From contig CAZFIJ010000030.1 of assembly GCA_964519515.1 (NCBI GenBank), positions 1 through 22,821 of the forward strand: 22,821 bases of DNA, read 5' to 3'. This DNA comes from Korarchaeum sp964519515 (GTDB lineage Archaea; Korarchaeota; Korarchaeia; Korarchaeales; Korarchaeaceae). Position 1 is the first letter of the stretch, and every line of letters starts with the position of its first letter. Of this stretch, positions 6,731 to 14,330 are shown piece by piece. A program made the translations under genes and the position numbers. The notes beneath the pieces were generated by a model. That model was not told where the DNA came from. It made no database searches and worked only from the letters and a program-made list of their open reading frames with translations.

Positions 6731-7774
6731 TCACCTGAGGAAGAACCCATATCTCAGGGGGTCCTCTGGATCTATGAGGAACGTGTTCTTAGCTATTATA
6801 TATGCATCTCCACTTACTTCAGGTACGACAGCTTCGTAAGGCCCATATCTCACCCTCTCAACTATCCTTCCCGTGAACTTCGTATTTATTATGCTCTCAA
6901 ATACTAACTCCTCACCTATGCTAACTTCGTTCCTCGCTAGTAAGAGGGGTAACCTCGCGCTAACACCAGTCCCAGTGGGGCACCTATCGACTTCCCCTTC
7001 AGCGAAGATCGTGACGTGCCTGCTGTGGGACCCCTCATCCATAGGTGGGCATACGAAGATAGTCCCGTATAGGAAGCTGAGATCCCTCTCAAATGGATGC
7101 TCTATATCCAAGCTCCTCATGACTGCCCTCTTTATCCTCATCCCCATATCTATGAGCTCCCTATACCCCTCGGGGACGCACTTCAATCCTAGCTGCTCTG
7201 AGTTGACGAAAGCGTAGAAAGCCCCTCCGAATGCTACATCATATCTTATCCTCCCGATCCCCTCAACTTCTACCTCCCTATCGAGAGCGTAAACGAAGGA
7301 AGGCACGTTCCTGAATCTCACTCTCCCTATCTTGCCGTTTTTGACCTCAACATAAGCCTTGACTAGACCTGAGGGCGTCTCTATCCTCACTTCCGTTAGG
7401 GGCTCAGTAGCATCGACGATACCAGTTAGTACAGCTACTTTAGCTAAAGCTATCACTGCATGACCGCATCCAGTACTGTACCCCTCATTGTGCATGAATA
7501 TCACTCCGAAGTGCGCTTCAGGAGAGGAAGGCTCTGTTATCACCGCACCGTACATATCAGCGTGACCTCTGGGCTCTAAAATTAGGGCTCTCCTTATGTG
7601 ATCTAAATTCTCCATGAAGTACCTCCTCTTCTCCAGCAAGTTGTTTCCTTCGATATAAGGGATCCCCGAGGTTATTATCCTGAGAGGCTCCCCCTCCGTA
7701 TGCGTTTCTAAAGTCGTTATCTTCAACCAGCCAGCTGGCGGTTCCCAACCCCTGAGCTTAGCTAAACTCTCCAA
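6731..7774 (-). CDS. Proline-racemase-family enzyme, predicted trans-3-hydroxy-L-proline dehydratase
   Basis: 347 residues, start TTG. The family match is clear: THTEGEPLRII near the N-terminus, NEGYSTGCGHAVIA with the first catalytic residue C103, and DRCPTGTGVSAR near 263-274. Proline racemase and 4-hydroxyproline epimerase have a second catalytic Cys (DRSPCGTG). Here that position is T267, as in characterised trans-3-hydroxy-L-proline dehydratases such as human L3HYPDH (Cys/Thr). The expected reaction is trans-3-hydroxy-L-proline to delta1-pyrroline-2-carboxylate plus water. Oddly, a Cys (C265) stands two residues earlier, where Ser is usual. It follows livM by 45 bases, on the same strand, and the upstream block holds a reductase family known to use the product. 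It may be co-transcribed or use a TATA-like CTTTTTATTATT at about 7803-7812. The family is sure; the specific reaction is inferred. Confidence 0.85.
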   Translation of the reverse strand: MESLAKLRGWEPPAGWLKITTLETHTEGEPLRIITSGIPYIEGNNLLEKRRYFMENLDHIRRALILEPRGHADMYGAVITEPSSPEAHFGVIFMHNEGYSTGCGHAVIALAKVAVLTGIVDATEPLTEVRIETPSGLVKAYVEVKNGKIGRVRFRNVPSFVYALDREVEVEGIGRIRYDVAFGGAFYAFVNSEQLGLKCVPEGYRELIDMGMRIKRAVMRSLDIEHPFERDLSFLYGTIFVCPPMDEGSHSRHVTIFAEGEVDRCPTGTGVSARLPLLLARNEVSIGEELVFESIINTKFTGRIVERVRYGPYEAVVPEVSGDAYIIAKNTFLIDPEDPLRYGFFLR

Positions 7775-7819
7775 GGTATCGACCCGCTGAAGAATGAGAG
7801 GTGAATAATAAAAAGGGAG

Positions 7820-8878
7820 TTAGGAGGCGCTAGTTAGGCTGCTCTTCACTCTCTCCCTGATATCCTTCGGTATATACGGCCTCTCAGGAAGCACTCCCTG
7901 AGGCCTGTAAATCAATATTAGTGCTGTTATAGCCCCAAGGAGGATCTGGTAGAGCCAGATCACATCGAAAGGTAGGAGACCGACGAACTCGTGCTTGTAG
8001 TATGTTATGAGCCTGTCTAAGGCGACGAAAGTCGTAGCGCCTACTAACGCACCTTTGTTATTACCTAGGCCTCCCAGTAATATCATGAGCCAGGGGAGGA
8101 AGGTCCAATTGAACCTCACGAACTGTCCCGGCATCACGCTCCCGTTGAAGAAAGCCCATAGGACGCCAGCCACCCCGCAAAACGCGGATCCTATCACTAT
8201 AGCTATGGCCCTATACTTGACTAAGCTCTTCCCTAGGGCAGCAGCTGCGACTTCGTTATCCCTTATCGCCTTCATAGTCCTCCCCATCGGCGTCCTCCCT
8301 AAGTACTCAGCGTAAGCGTATACGATCAGGGATACTATGAACATAGCTGTCGTCATAGCGACTATAGTATTTTTCCCAGCCCATCCGAAGACTGATGGAA
8401 CTTGCACTCCGTATTCTCCACCTATCAATGGTCTGTAGGCTCTAGCGATCACGTTTATTATCTCCCCGAATGCTAGAAGCGTTATAGCTAGGTAATCGAT
8501 CCTCAACCTTATAGCTGGAGCTACTTGAATGATCCCGAGGACCGCGCCGATTATAGCACCTATTATCAAGCATAGTATGAAGAGGGCTATAGATAGAAGG
8601 GGCTGAGAGTTCAGAATAGGATTTATCTGAGCTATCACGCCCGAGCTCTCATATATAGGATCTAACTCAGTCTTTATCCCGAGGATCCATAGGGCCAGTC
8701 TCGAGGAGACGTTCCCTATCGCGTACGCAGCTCCAGCTGCTGGGAAGACCAATCCGAATTGCGGGATCCCAGCGAACCCTCTCTGTATGTTCAAGCTCAC
8801 GGTCAATATCAAGTACACAGAATATACTGCTAAGAAACTCGTAATGAACAATAAGATCTGCCCAAATATCTGCTCCAT
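7820..8878 (-). CDS. livM: Branched-chain amino acid-type ABC transporter permease, LivM
   Basis: 352 residues from the ATG at 8878. A GTG at 8887 is in frame, but the strong site GGAGGGGTG fits the ATG spacing and nearly touches the GTG. The protein has 8-10 hydrophobic helices. The LivM signature is clear: RIDYLAITLLAFGEIINVIARAYR in the middle, then GRTMKAIRDNEVAAAALGKSLVKYR, the EAA-like cytoplasmic loop that contacts the ATPase, and LGGLGNNKGALVGATTF. It pairs with LivH to form the membrane channel of a HAAT-family importer. The ATG follows the livH stop by one base, so translation is coupled. The substrate cannot be read from the permease. HAAT systems import Leu/Ile/Val, other amino acids, amides or urea. 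Confidence 0.9.
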   Translation of the reverse strand: MEQIFGQILLFITSFLAVYSVYLILTVSLNIQRGFAGIPQFGLVFPAAGAAYAIGNVSSRLALWILGIKTELDPIYESSGVIAQINPILNSQPLLSIALFILCLIIGAIIGAVLGIIQVAPAIRLRIDYLAITLLAFGEIINVIARAYRPLIGGEYGVQVPSVFGWAGKNTIVAMTTAMFIVSLIVYAYAEYLGRTPMGRTMKAIRDNEVAAAALGKSLVKYRAIAIVIGSAFCGVAGVLWAFFNGSVMPGQFVRFNWTFLPWLMILLGGLGNNKGALVGATTFVALDRLITYYKHEFVGLLPFDVIWLYQILLGAITALILIYRPQGVLPERPYIPKDIRERVKSSLTSAS

Positions 8879-8879
8879 C

Positions 8880-9794
8880 TCAAACACCCCTCCTCCTCAT
8901 TATCAAGGGAGCTAGGCCGGTGGGCAGTGCGGCGAGCGTTATCACCATTATACCTAAGGGTATTATCAACATGTAGTTTATTACATCAGGGCCTATTACT
9001 GAGGCCAGGGAGGAAAGAAGCAATATCTTAGCGAATCCGAGCAAGAAACTTCCGATAGGTGCTCCTATCAAGTGATCGAGCCCACCCACTATGCTAGCGC
9101 AGAACATCTCAGCTAAGTAATAAGTACCCGTGTAAACGTTGCACATCTGGTAGAATGGGAGCAACGCCCCAGCTACCCCAGCAGTAGCTCCCGCTATGAA
9201 CCAAGAGATCAGCAGCATCCTTGAGACATTCACCCCTAGAGTCTGCGCTAATGACGGGTTCTCCATACATGCTCTCAATGCTACACCGAGGTTCGTCCTG
9301 TAGAGTAGGAGTTGAAGCGCTATCATCGTGACGAGGAGTGCGGCAAATGATATTAAAACTACTCCTTGAAGCCCGCCTATATTGAAATCTATTGGGGCAA
9401 AATAGATATTTCTTGATAATATCTTGAACTCAAATTGGAGTATGTCGGCTAGGACATTGAGGACTCCGTACATCAAGATATCGAAGGAGAGAGTCGCTAT
9501 CATGAGTAGGAATATCGAAGCTTTTCTCCTCCTCAAGGGCTCCAACATGTAGAAGAGTAATACTGCTTCAGAACCACCCAAGATGAAACCGAGGGGTATG
9601 CCTAGGTACGGGTGGAAGCCGAAAACCCAAGCTATTGTCGATGCATATATGCCAGTCGTTACGAAGGATGCGTGAGCGAAGTTAGGTACTCTTGTGGTCC
9701 TGTAAAGTAGAGTAATTCCTATAGCAGTTAATGAAAGTATGGAGGACCAAACTAGTGCTTGTATGAGGGTACCGACGGAGATAGCGACTTGCAT
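8880..9794 (-). CDS. livH: Branched-chain amino acid-type ABC transporter permease, LivH
   Basis: 304 residues, about 8 hydrophobic helices. LivH features are: LTAIGITLLYRTTRVPNFAHAS near the N-terminus (LivH proteins begin with a similar xGLxLxYGxxxxxNFAHG stretch), then LGVALRACMENPSLAQTLGVNVSRM, the cytoplasmic coupling loop, and ASIVGGLDHLIGAPIGSFLLG near the C-terminus. It is the partner of LivM in the inner-membrane channel. The ATG at 9794 directly follows the livF TGA with no gap, and the gene ends one base before the livM ATG. This gives a tight livG-F-H-M run typical of archaeal and bacterial HAAT operons. Confidence 0.9.
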   Translation of the reverse strand: MQVAISVGTLIQALVWSSILSLTAIGITLLYRTTRVPNFAHASFVTTGIYASTIAWVFGFHPYLGIPLGFILGGSEAVLLFYMLEPLRRRKASIFLLMIATLSFDILMYGVLNVLADILQFEFKILSRNIYFAPIDFNIGGLQGVVLISFAALLVTMIALQLLLYRTNLGVALRACMENPSLAQTLGVNVSRMLLISWFIAGATAGVAGALLPFYQMCNVYTGTYYLAEMFCASIVGGLDHLIGAPIGSFLLGFAKILLLSSLASVIGPDVINYMLIIPLGIMVITLAALPTGLAPLIMRRRGV

Positions 9795-10502
9795 TCAATC
9801 ACCCACCCCTAAGTAAAGCTTCATTATCTCCCTCTCACTCATGAGTTCCGAGGGCAAGCCTCTGAAGACCACTTGCCCACTGACAATCACGTAAACCTTA
9901 TCGGCAACCTCAAGAGCCTTCTGAACGTTTTGTTCAACCATTATTATGCCTAACTCCTTCTGGTCCCTTATCTCACCTATCTTCTTCGCTATAAGGCTCA
10001 CGTAGAGGGGCATGAGACCTGCTGTAGGCTCATCTAGTAGCAAGAGCTTCGGGTTCCTCACTAGCCCTATGCTTATAGCCAACATCTGCCTCTCTCCCCC
10101 GCTAAGAGTTCCAGCTCTCTGCTTCTTCCTCTCCTTAAGTATCGGAAAGAGCTCGTATACGTAATCCAGCATATCTGAACTTTTATCCTTGGAGAAAGCC
10201 ATCGCGATCCTCAAATTTTCATCTACTGAGAGTTCTGAAAATATGTTTATCATCTGTAAGACGTATGCGATCCCCTTCCTCGCTATGTTGTGGGGAGGGA
10301 GCTTAGAGATCTCCTCACCATCGAGCTTGATGCTCCCTGAGTAAATATCAGCGATCCCGAAGATACTATTCAGTAGGGTCGTCTTCCCCGCACCATTCGG
10401 ACCGAGTACAGCGACTATCTCTTTCTTCTCACAATCTATTGAGACATCATATAACACGTGTAACTTCCCATAACCTGAGTTCAGGTTCTCGATCCTCAGC
10501 AT
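9795..10502 (-). CDS. livF: Branched-chain amino acid-type ABC transporter ATPase, LivF
   Basis: 235 residues from the ATG at 10502 (MLRIENLNSGYG). A longer frame from 10538 adds 12 residues that overlap livG and do not look like family sequence. The GGTGG site directly before the ATG supports the shorter form. The ATPase motifs are complete: Walker A GPNGAGKTT (34-42), signature LSGGERQ (133-139), Walker B LLLLDEP (153-159) and EPTAGL. IIMVEQNVQKALEVAD supplies a LivF-like switch segment, with Gln where many ATPases have His. It hydrolyses ATP for amino acid import together with LivG. It begins one base after the livG TGA. Confidence 0.9.
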   Translation of the reverse strand: MLRIENLNSGYGKLHVLYDVSIDCEKKEIVAVLGPNGAGKTTLLNSIFGIADIYSGSIKLDGEEISKLPPHNIARKGIAYVLQMINIFSELSVDENLRIAMAFSKDKSSDMLDYVYELFPILKERKKQRAGTLSGGERQMLAISIGLVRNPKLLLLDEPTAGLMPLYVSLIAKKIGEIRDQKELGIIMVEQNVQKALEVADKVYVIVSGQVVFRGLPSELMSEREIMKLYLGVGD

Positions 10503-10503
10503 G

Positions 10504-11256
10504 TCAACCACCCACGTAGACCATCCTGACTTGTTCATTCTTAGCTATCTCATCGGGCGTCCCACTAGCTATTATCCTCCCTTGATGCATAGCGTATACG
10601 AAATCAACGTACTTCAGAGCTATATCGAGCCTGTGCTCTATTATCAGGAAAGTGAGCTTCATCTCGTCCCTCAATTTAACTATATGCGAAAATATATTAT
10701 GAGCGAGCTTAGGATTCACGCCCGCGATCGGCTCATCGAGAGCGATCATCTTAGCTCCTGACATGAGAGCTCTACCTATCTCAATTAACTTCAGAGCTCC
10801 AGCATCGAGAGAAGCTGGCTCCTTATCCCAATAGTTCTCGAGGCCTAGGATCTTCATTATATGGACTGCTCTATCCACGATCTCCCTCTCAAAATCCTTC
10901 CACGATGATTTGATCAAGTGCTTCGAGAAGGACTCACCTGGATGGTTCCTAGCTGCTAGCAAGAGGTTCTCGAGCACTGATAATTGGAGGAAGGGGGAGG
11001 GTATCTGGAAGGTCCTCACGAAACCCCTCTCATACATCTTGTGCAGCGGTAAACCTGTCACATCCTCACCCATGAAGTAAACATTGCCGCCATCAGGCTT
11101 GTAATAACCGCTCACTGTATTTACAAAAGTAGTCTTCCCGCATCCATTCGGACCTATCAGTAGCGTTATTGAGCCATCTTCAACCCCTATGCTGACTTCA
11201 TTAACAGCTATCAAGCCCCCGAACCTCTTGACGAGCTTATCAGTTTTCAATATCAT
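10504..11256 (-). CDS. livG: Branched-chain amino acid-type ABC transporter ATPase, LivG
   Basis: 250 residues. Walker A GPNGCGKTT (35-43), Walker B MIALDEP (170-176) and switch His in IIEHRLDIAL (H208) are intact. GFVRTFQIPSPFLQLSVLENLLLA is the LivG-type Q-loop region, and GVNPKLAH follows Walker B as in LivG. The signature loop is non-standard: LDAGALKLIEIG (150-161), where family members have LSYGQQRRLEIA. It keeps the central Gly but lacks Ser and Gln. A strong ribosome site (GAGGAGGT) precedes the ATG. The gene lies 119 bases after the binding-protein gene. The gap holds a T5 tract and a palindrome GGTTTTTTTAAAAACC that could end or restart transcription. Confidence 0.88.
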   Translation of the reverse strand: MILKTDKLVKRFGGLIAVNEVSIGVEDGSITLLIGPNGCGKTTFVNTVSGYYKPDGGNVYFMGEDVTGLPLHKMYERGFVRTFQIPSPFLQLSVLENLLLAARNHPGESFSKHLIKSSWKDFEREIVDRAVHIMKILGLENYWDKEPASLDAGALKLIEIGRALMSGAKMIALDEPIAGVNPKLAHNIFSHIVKLRDEMKLTFLIIEHRLDIALKYVDFVYAMHQGRIIASGTPDEIAKNEQVRMVYVGG

Positions 11257-11298
11257 AAATATTACCTCCTCAGGATCTCGAGCTATTGACTGACTTAC

Positions 11299-11316
11299 GG
11301 TTTTTTTAAAAACCTA
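11299..11316 (-). promoter_or_regulatory. AT-rich palindrome before livG, possible internal promoter or attenuator
   Basis: GGTTTTTTTAAAAACC lies about 50 bases before the livG ATG and about 40 bases past a T5 tract (11359-11355) that follows the binding-protein stop. It could act as TATA for livGFHM or as a weak terminator that makes the binding protein more abundant than the transporter. Sequence evidence only. Confidence 0.3.
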
Positions 11317-11375
11317 TCGCAAGAGTTATAGAGGGCTACGGCTATTTTGAAATTAAAAAGGGGTTAGGATGGAGC

Positions 11376-12686
11376 TTAAGAGCCTAGAGGATGATACCAG
11401 GTTATGCTATCCGCGATAGGATCGTACATACCCACAAGTACCATCTTTCCATCTATTACAGCCCATATCTCCTCGCTCTGTGACTTCCTGTCGTTCTTCT
11501 CATTGAGTTCAGTATTCCCGCTCACTCCCCAGTACATCTTAGCTACGTAAGGTATGGCAGCCTTTATGGCATCAGCGTCATACTTCCCAGCTAGGAGCGT
11601 GGATAGAGCGAGTACCCAAGCAGCGTCGTATGCCTGAAGCGCCCATATATCGGGCTCCATGCCTATCTCCTTCTTCACAGTCTCTACTATCCTCCTCTTC
11701 AGAGGTGTATCCGGCGCTGTGAACTGCACGCACACGACTCTCACTCTAGAGGCTAGATCAGCAGCGTTCTTGAGTACGACGTCAGCAGGATATATAGTAT
11801 CAGGAGTTATCCACTGTAGATTGAGCAGGAAGCTCTTCCTAGCGTTAGCTTGTGTCAGAAGCAGAGTGAGATCCTCCTGCCATCCATTGTCGAATACAGC
11901 TACCTTCTCTCCCTTATCAACGTAAGGCTTAGCTGCCGCCTCCATTTGATCCAATAATGCTGAGAAGTCCTTCATGTCAGGCGGGTAAACTGCATCGAGC
12001 AATACAGTAACTCCGTACTCAGGAGCTAGTTTGACGAAGGCATCCCTAACTGCTAAGTTATAAGTATCATCTATCGTTACAACGACGACGTACTTTATTC
12101 CTAAGGTCTTGAGGACGTTGAGCAGGGCTTTAGAGTCAGGAATTGAGGACTCAGCAGTTATTCTGAAGAGATAACCGCCTGGAGGAGCTACTCTCTCCCT
12201 AGGAGCTGTGGACGCTGAGCTCATGACTACGACCTTCTGAGTGTTAGCGAACTCAGCTAAGCTCTTAGTCTGCTTGCTGGTCAGTGATCCGAATATAACC
12301 TTGATCCCTTTCGCAGCGAGGGATTGAGCCCTCTGGAGCGTCAAGCTCGGGTTGGTCTCATCGTCCTCGAAGTAGAACTTGAATCTAACGTTGAGCCCTA
12401 TGGCCTTCACGAAATCATTTATGTCTTTCTCAGCTATCTTAGCTATGACCTCCGACTGAAGGCCTGAGGAGGCCCAAGTGCCGCTCCTAGATACGATCAC
12501 TCCGAACGGTATCTCGCTCGGAAGTGCTGTGGCTGGAGCGGTAACAGTAACTGTAGTTGCAGCACCTGGCACTGTCACTGTCTCAACTGCTCCTGGCCTG
12601 GGGATGAAGTAGCCAATAGCTACACCGATTAATAGCACTACTATTAGAAGTAGGGCTAAAACCGGGGTCGATATACCTCTCCTCAT
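11376..12686 (-). CDS. HAAT-type ABC transporter substrate-binding protein (LivJ/LivK-like)
   Basis: 436 residues. The N-terminus, MRRGIST followed by PVLALLLIVVLLIGVAIGY, is a positively charged end plus one hydrophobic helix. RRGIS fits the archaeal class III (prepilin-type) signal, with cleavage after G4. A Thr/Val/Ala-rich linker (about 33-52) follows, then a periplasmic-binding-protein type I fold: PFGVIVSRSGTWASSG at the start, IFGSLTSKQT, VVVMSSASTAP and IWALQAYDAAWVLA, as in LivJ/AmiC-like receptors. It would sit outside the membrane and hand ligand to LivHM. It is the first gene of the livGFHM run and has its own TATA box. The ligand is unknown; the receptor is longer than bacterial LivJ (about 365) because of the linker and insertions. 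Confidence 0.88.
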   Translation of the reverse strand: MRRGISTPVLALLLIVVLLIGVAIGYFIPRPGAVETVTVPGAATTVTVTAPATALPSEIPFGVIVSRSGTWASSGLQSEVIAKIAEKDINDFVKAIGLNVRFKFYFEDDETNPSLTLQRAQSLAAKGIKVIFGSLTSKQTKSLAEFANTQKVVVMSSASTAPRERVAPPGGYLFRITAESSIPDSKALLNVLKTLGIKYVVVVTIDDTYNLAVRDAFVKLAPEYGVTVLLDAVYPPDMKDFSALLDQMEAAAKPYVDKGEKVAVFDNGWQEDLTLLLTQANARKSFLLNLQWITPDTIYPADVVLKNAADLASRVRVVCVQFTAPDTPLKRRIVETVKKEIGMEPDIWALQAYDAAWVLALSTLLAGKYDADAIKAAIPYVAKMYWGVSGNTELNEKNDRKSQSEEIWAVIDGKMVLVGMYDPIADSITWYHPLGS

Positions 12687-12713
12687 AAAGACCCCCTGGC
12701 ATCTGGGGAGGCT

Positions 12714-12725
12714 TACTTATAAATG
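12714..12725 (-). promoter_or_regulatory. TATA promoter of the binding-protein/liv operon
   Basis: The minus strand reads ACATTTATAAGT, centred about 34 bases before the ATG at 12686. The predicted leader is very short and contains GGGGGTC. Confidence 0.55.
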
Positions 12726-12890
12726 TAACTATCAGCTGCCTAAGGGAGCCCTATACGTTCCCTATATCGAGTTTTTTGGTATATCTTTTATGAGTAATAT
12801 GCTCCTTAAATAATTACTCTAGCTATGTGAATCGGACTGCACATAAAAACTTGAATGGAAATATCTGAGTGAGGCTTCATCGTCAAAATT

Positions 12891-14321
12891 TTAAACTTTG
12901 AGTTGACCCTTCCAGAAGTCCAGAGGAGGGTTTAAGCTCTCGGGGATGAGCGGCTTGTATACCCTGCCCCTGAGCCTCCTCGAATGATCCTCCCTCGCCC
13001 TCTCGAGTAGATCTTCATCAGTGAGGAGGTCGAGAGCAGTTAAGCTCATGACCTTAGAGGCGAAGATCAAAGATCTCTTGGCTAAAGGGGAACCAGATTG
13101 TGCTGTGCTCTGCCAAGAGTGCGCTGGAGTCCCTAAGACCCAAGCAGCTGTGTTGAATTCTACTGTAGGGGCTTTCCAACTCACGTCCCCTACGTCAGTG
13201 GAGCCCATCATGTAATCTCCATCCCCCCAGGGATCGGGGATCTCATCATCGATCAACTTATCGATCAACCTCTCCCATCCAGGCCTCTTAGATTTCCTCA
13301 GCTCATTTTCCTTCGTCTGGATGGGGATAGTCTTAGCTATTTCCTCAGCGAACTTCCTCTCCTCCTCGCTCAACTCAGGGACGCCTATAGACCTCATGTT
13401 ATCGACTATCTTAGTGGCGATAGGCCCGTTCGGGATCAAGTTATACATAGCATCTACGATCTCGACCTCTACTCTAGTTCCGCTCATCAGAGCAGCTCCT
13501 CTAGCTATATCAACTACCCTATCGAAGACCCTCTCCAGTTGATCTACTTCAGGAGCCCTCACGTAATACCAACTTCTCGCGTATTCAGGCACTATATTGG
13601 GTTGCTCGCCTCCCCTCTCGATAACGTAGTGGATCCTAGCTTCCTGAATGATGTGCTCCCTGAGGTAATTCACCCCGATGTTCATGAGCTCGACGCCATC
13701 TAGAGCGCTCCTCCCCTCCTCAGGAGATACGGAAGCATGAGAAGCTCTACCGAAGAAGTGGAACCTGCAAGATTTAACAGCTAAGCTACTCAGTAGAGTT
13801 GCAGCATTCATATCAGATGGATGGTGGGAGATTACAGCATCCACATCGTCGAAGAGGCCATCCCTGACCATGAAGACCTTCCCGCTGAAGTTCTCCTCAG
13901 CTGGTGTCCCGTAGAACCTTATAGTCCCCTTGATACCGAGCTTCTCCATCGCTTCCTTCACGGCTAGAGCTGAAGCGAGAGCTGAAGTGCCATGTATGTT
14001 GTGCCCGCACCCGTGCCCAGGGGCTCCTTCAACTAAGGGCTCTCTCCATGGGACAGCTCTTTGAGAGAGGCCTGGGAGGGCATCATACTCCCCTAGCAGT
14101 CCTATAATTGGCTTTCCCTCACCCCAGCTCGCTACGAAAGCTGTAGGCATCCCAGAGACTCCTCTCTTAACGGAGAATCCGTTTCTCTCTAGGGTCGACG
14201 CTAAGAGCTCAGAGGATTTGAACTCCATCAATCCTAGTTCAGCGTATTCCCATATCTTAATCGCTATCTCGAAGAATACCTCTGCTCTAGACTCTATGAA
14301 CTCATTTATTATATCGAACAT
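12891..14321 (-). CDS. M20 family amidohydrolase, AbgB-like
   Basis: 476 residues, close to AbgB (p-aminobenzoyl-glutamate hydrolase subunit B, about 480). M20D metal motifs: GHGCGHNIHG (102-111), GTPAEEN (PAEE 140-143) and HHPS (166-169). GRASHASVSPEEGRSALDGVEL (191-212) is the start of the lid/dimerisation domain. DYMMGSTDVGDVSWKAPTVEF and TPAHSWQSTAQSGS near the C-terminus match AbgB-like proteins. Members cleave N-acyl or amide-linked amino acids such as acetyl, indole-3-acetyl or p-aminobenzoyl conjugates. It starts 9 bases after the reductase stop, with GAGGTAAG overlapping that stop, so the two are coupled. The gene ends 204 bases before the binding-protein gene. It probably releases an amino acid from a conjugate; the natural substrate is unknown. 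Confidence 0.86.
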   Translation of the reverse strand: MFDIINEFIESRAEVFFEIAIKIWEYAELGLMEFKSSELLASTLERNGFSVKRGVSGMPTAFVASWGEGKPIIGLLGEYDALPGLSQRAVPWREPLVEGAPGHGCGHNIHGTSALASALAVKEAMEKLGIKGTIRFYGTPAEENFSGKVFMVRDGLFDDVDAVISHHPSDMNAATLLSSLAVKSCRFHFFGRASHASVSPEEGRSALDGVELMNIGVNYLREHIIQEARIHYVIERGGEQPNIVPEYARSWYYVRAPEVDQLERVFDRVVDIARGAALMSGTRVEVEIVDAMYNLIPNGPIATKIVDNMRSIGVPELSEEERKFAEEIAKTIPIQTKENELRKSKRPGWERLIDKLIDDEIPDPWGDGDYMMGSTDVGDVSWKAPTVEFNTAAWVLGTPAHSWQSTAQSGSPLAKRSLIFASKVMSLTALDLLTDEDLLERAREDHSRRLRGRVYKPLIPESLNPPLDFWKGQLKV

Positions 14322-14330
14322 GGTCTTACC

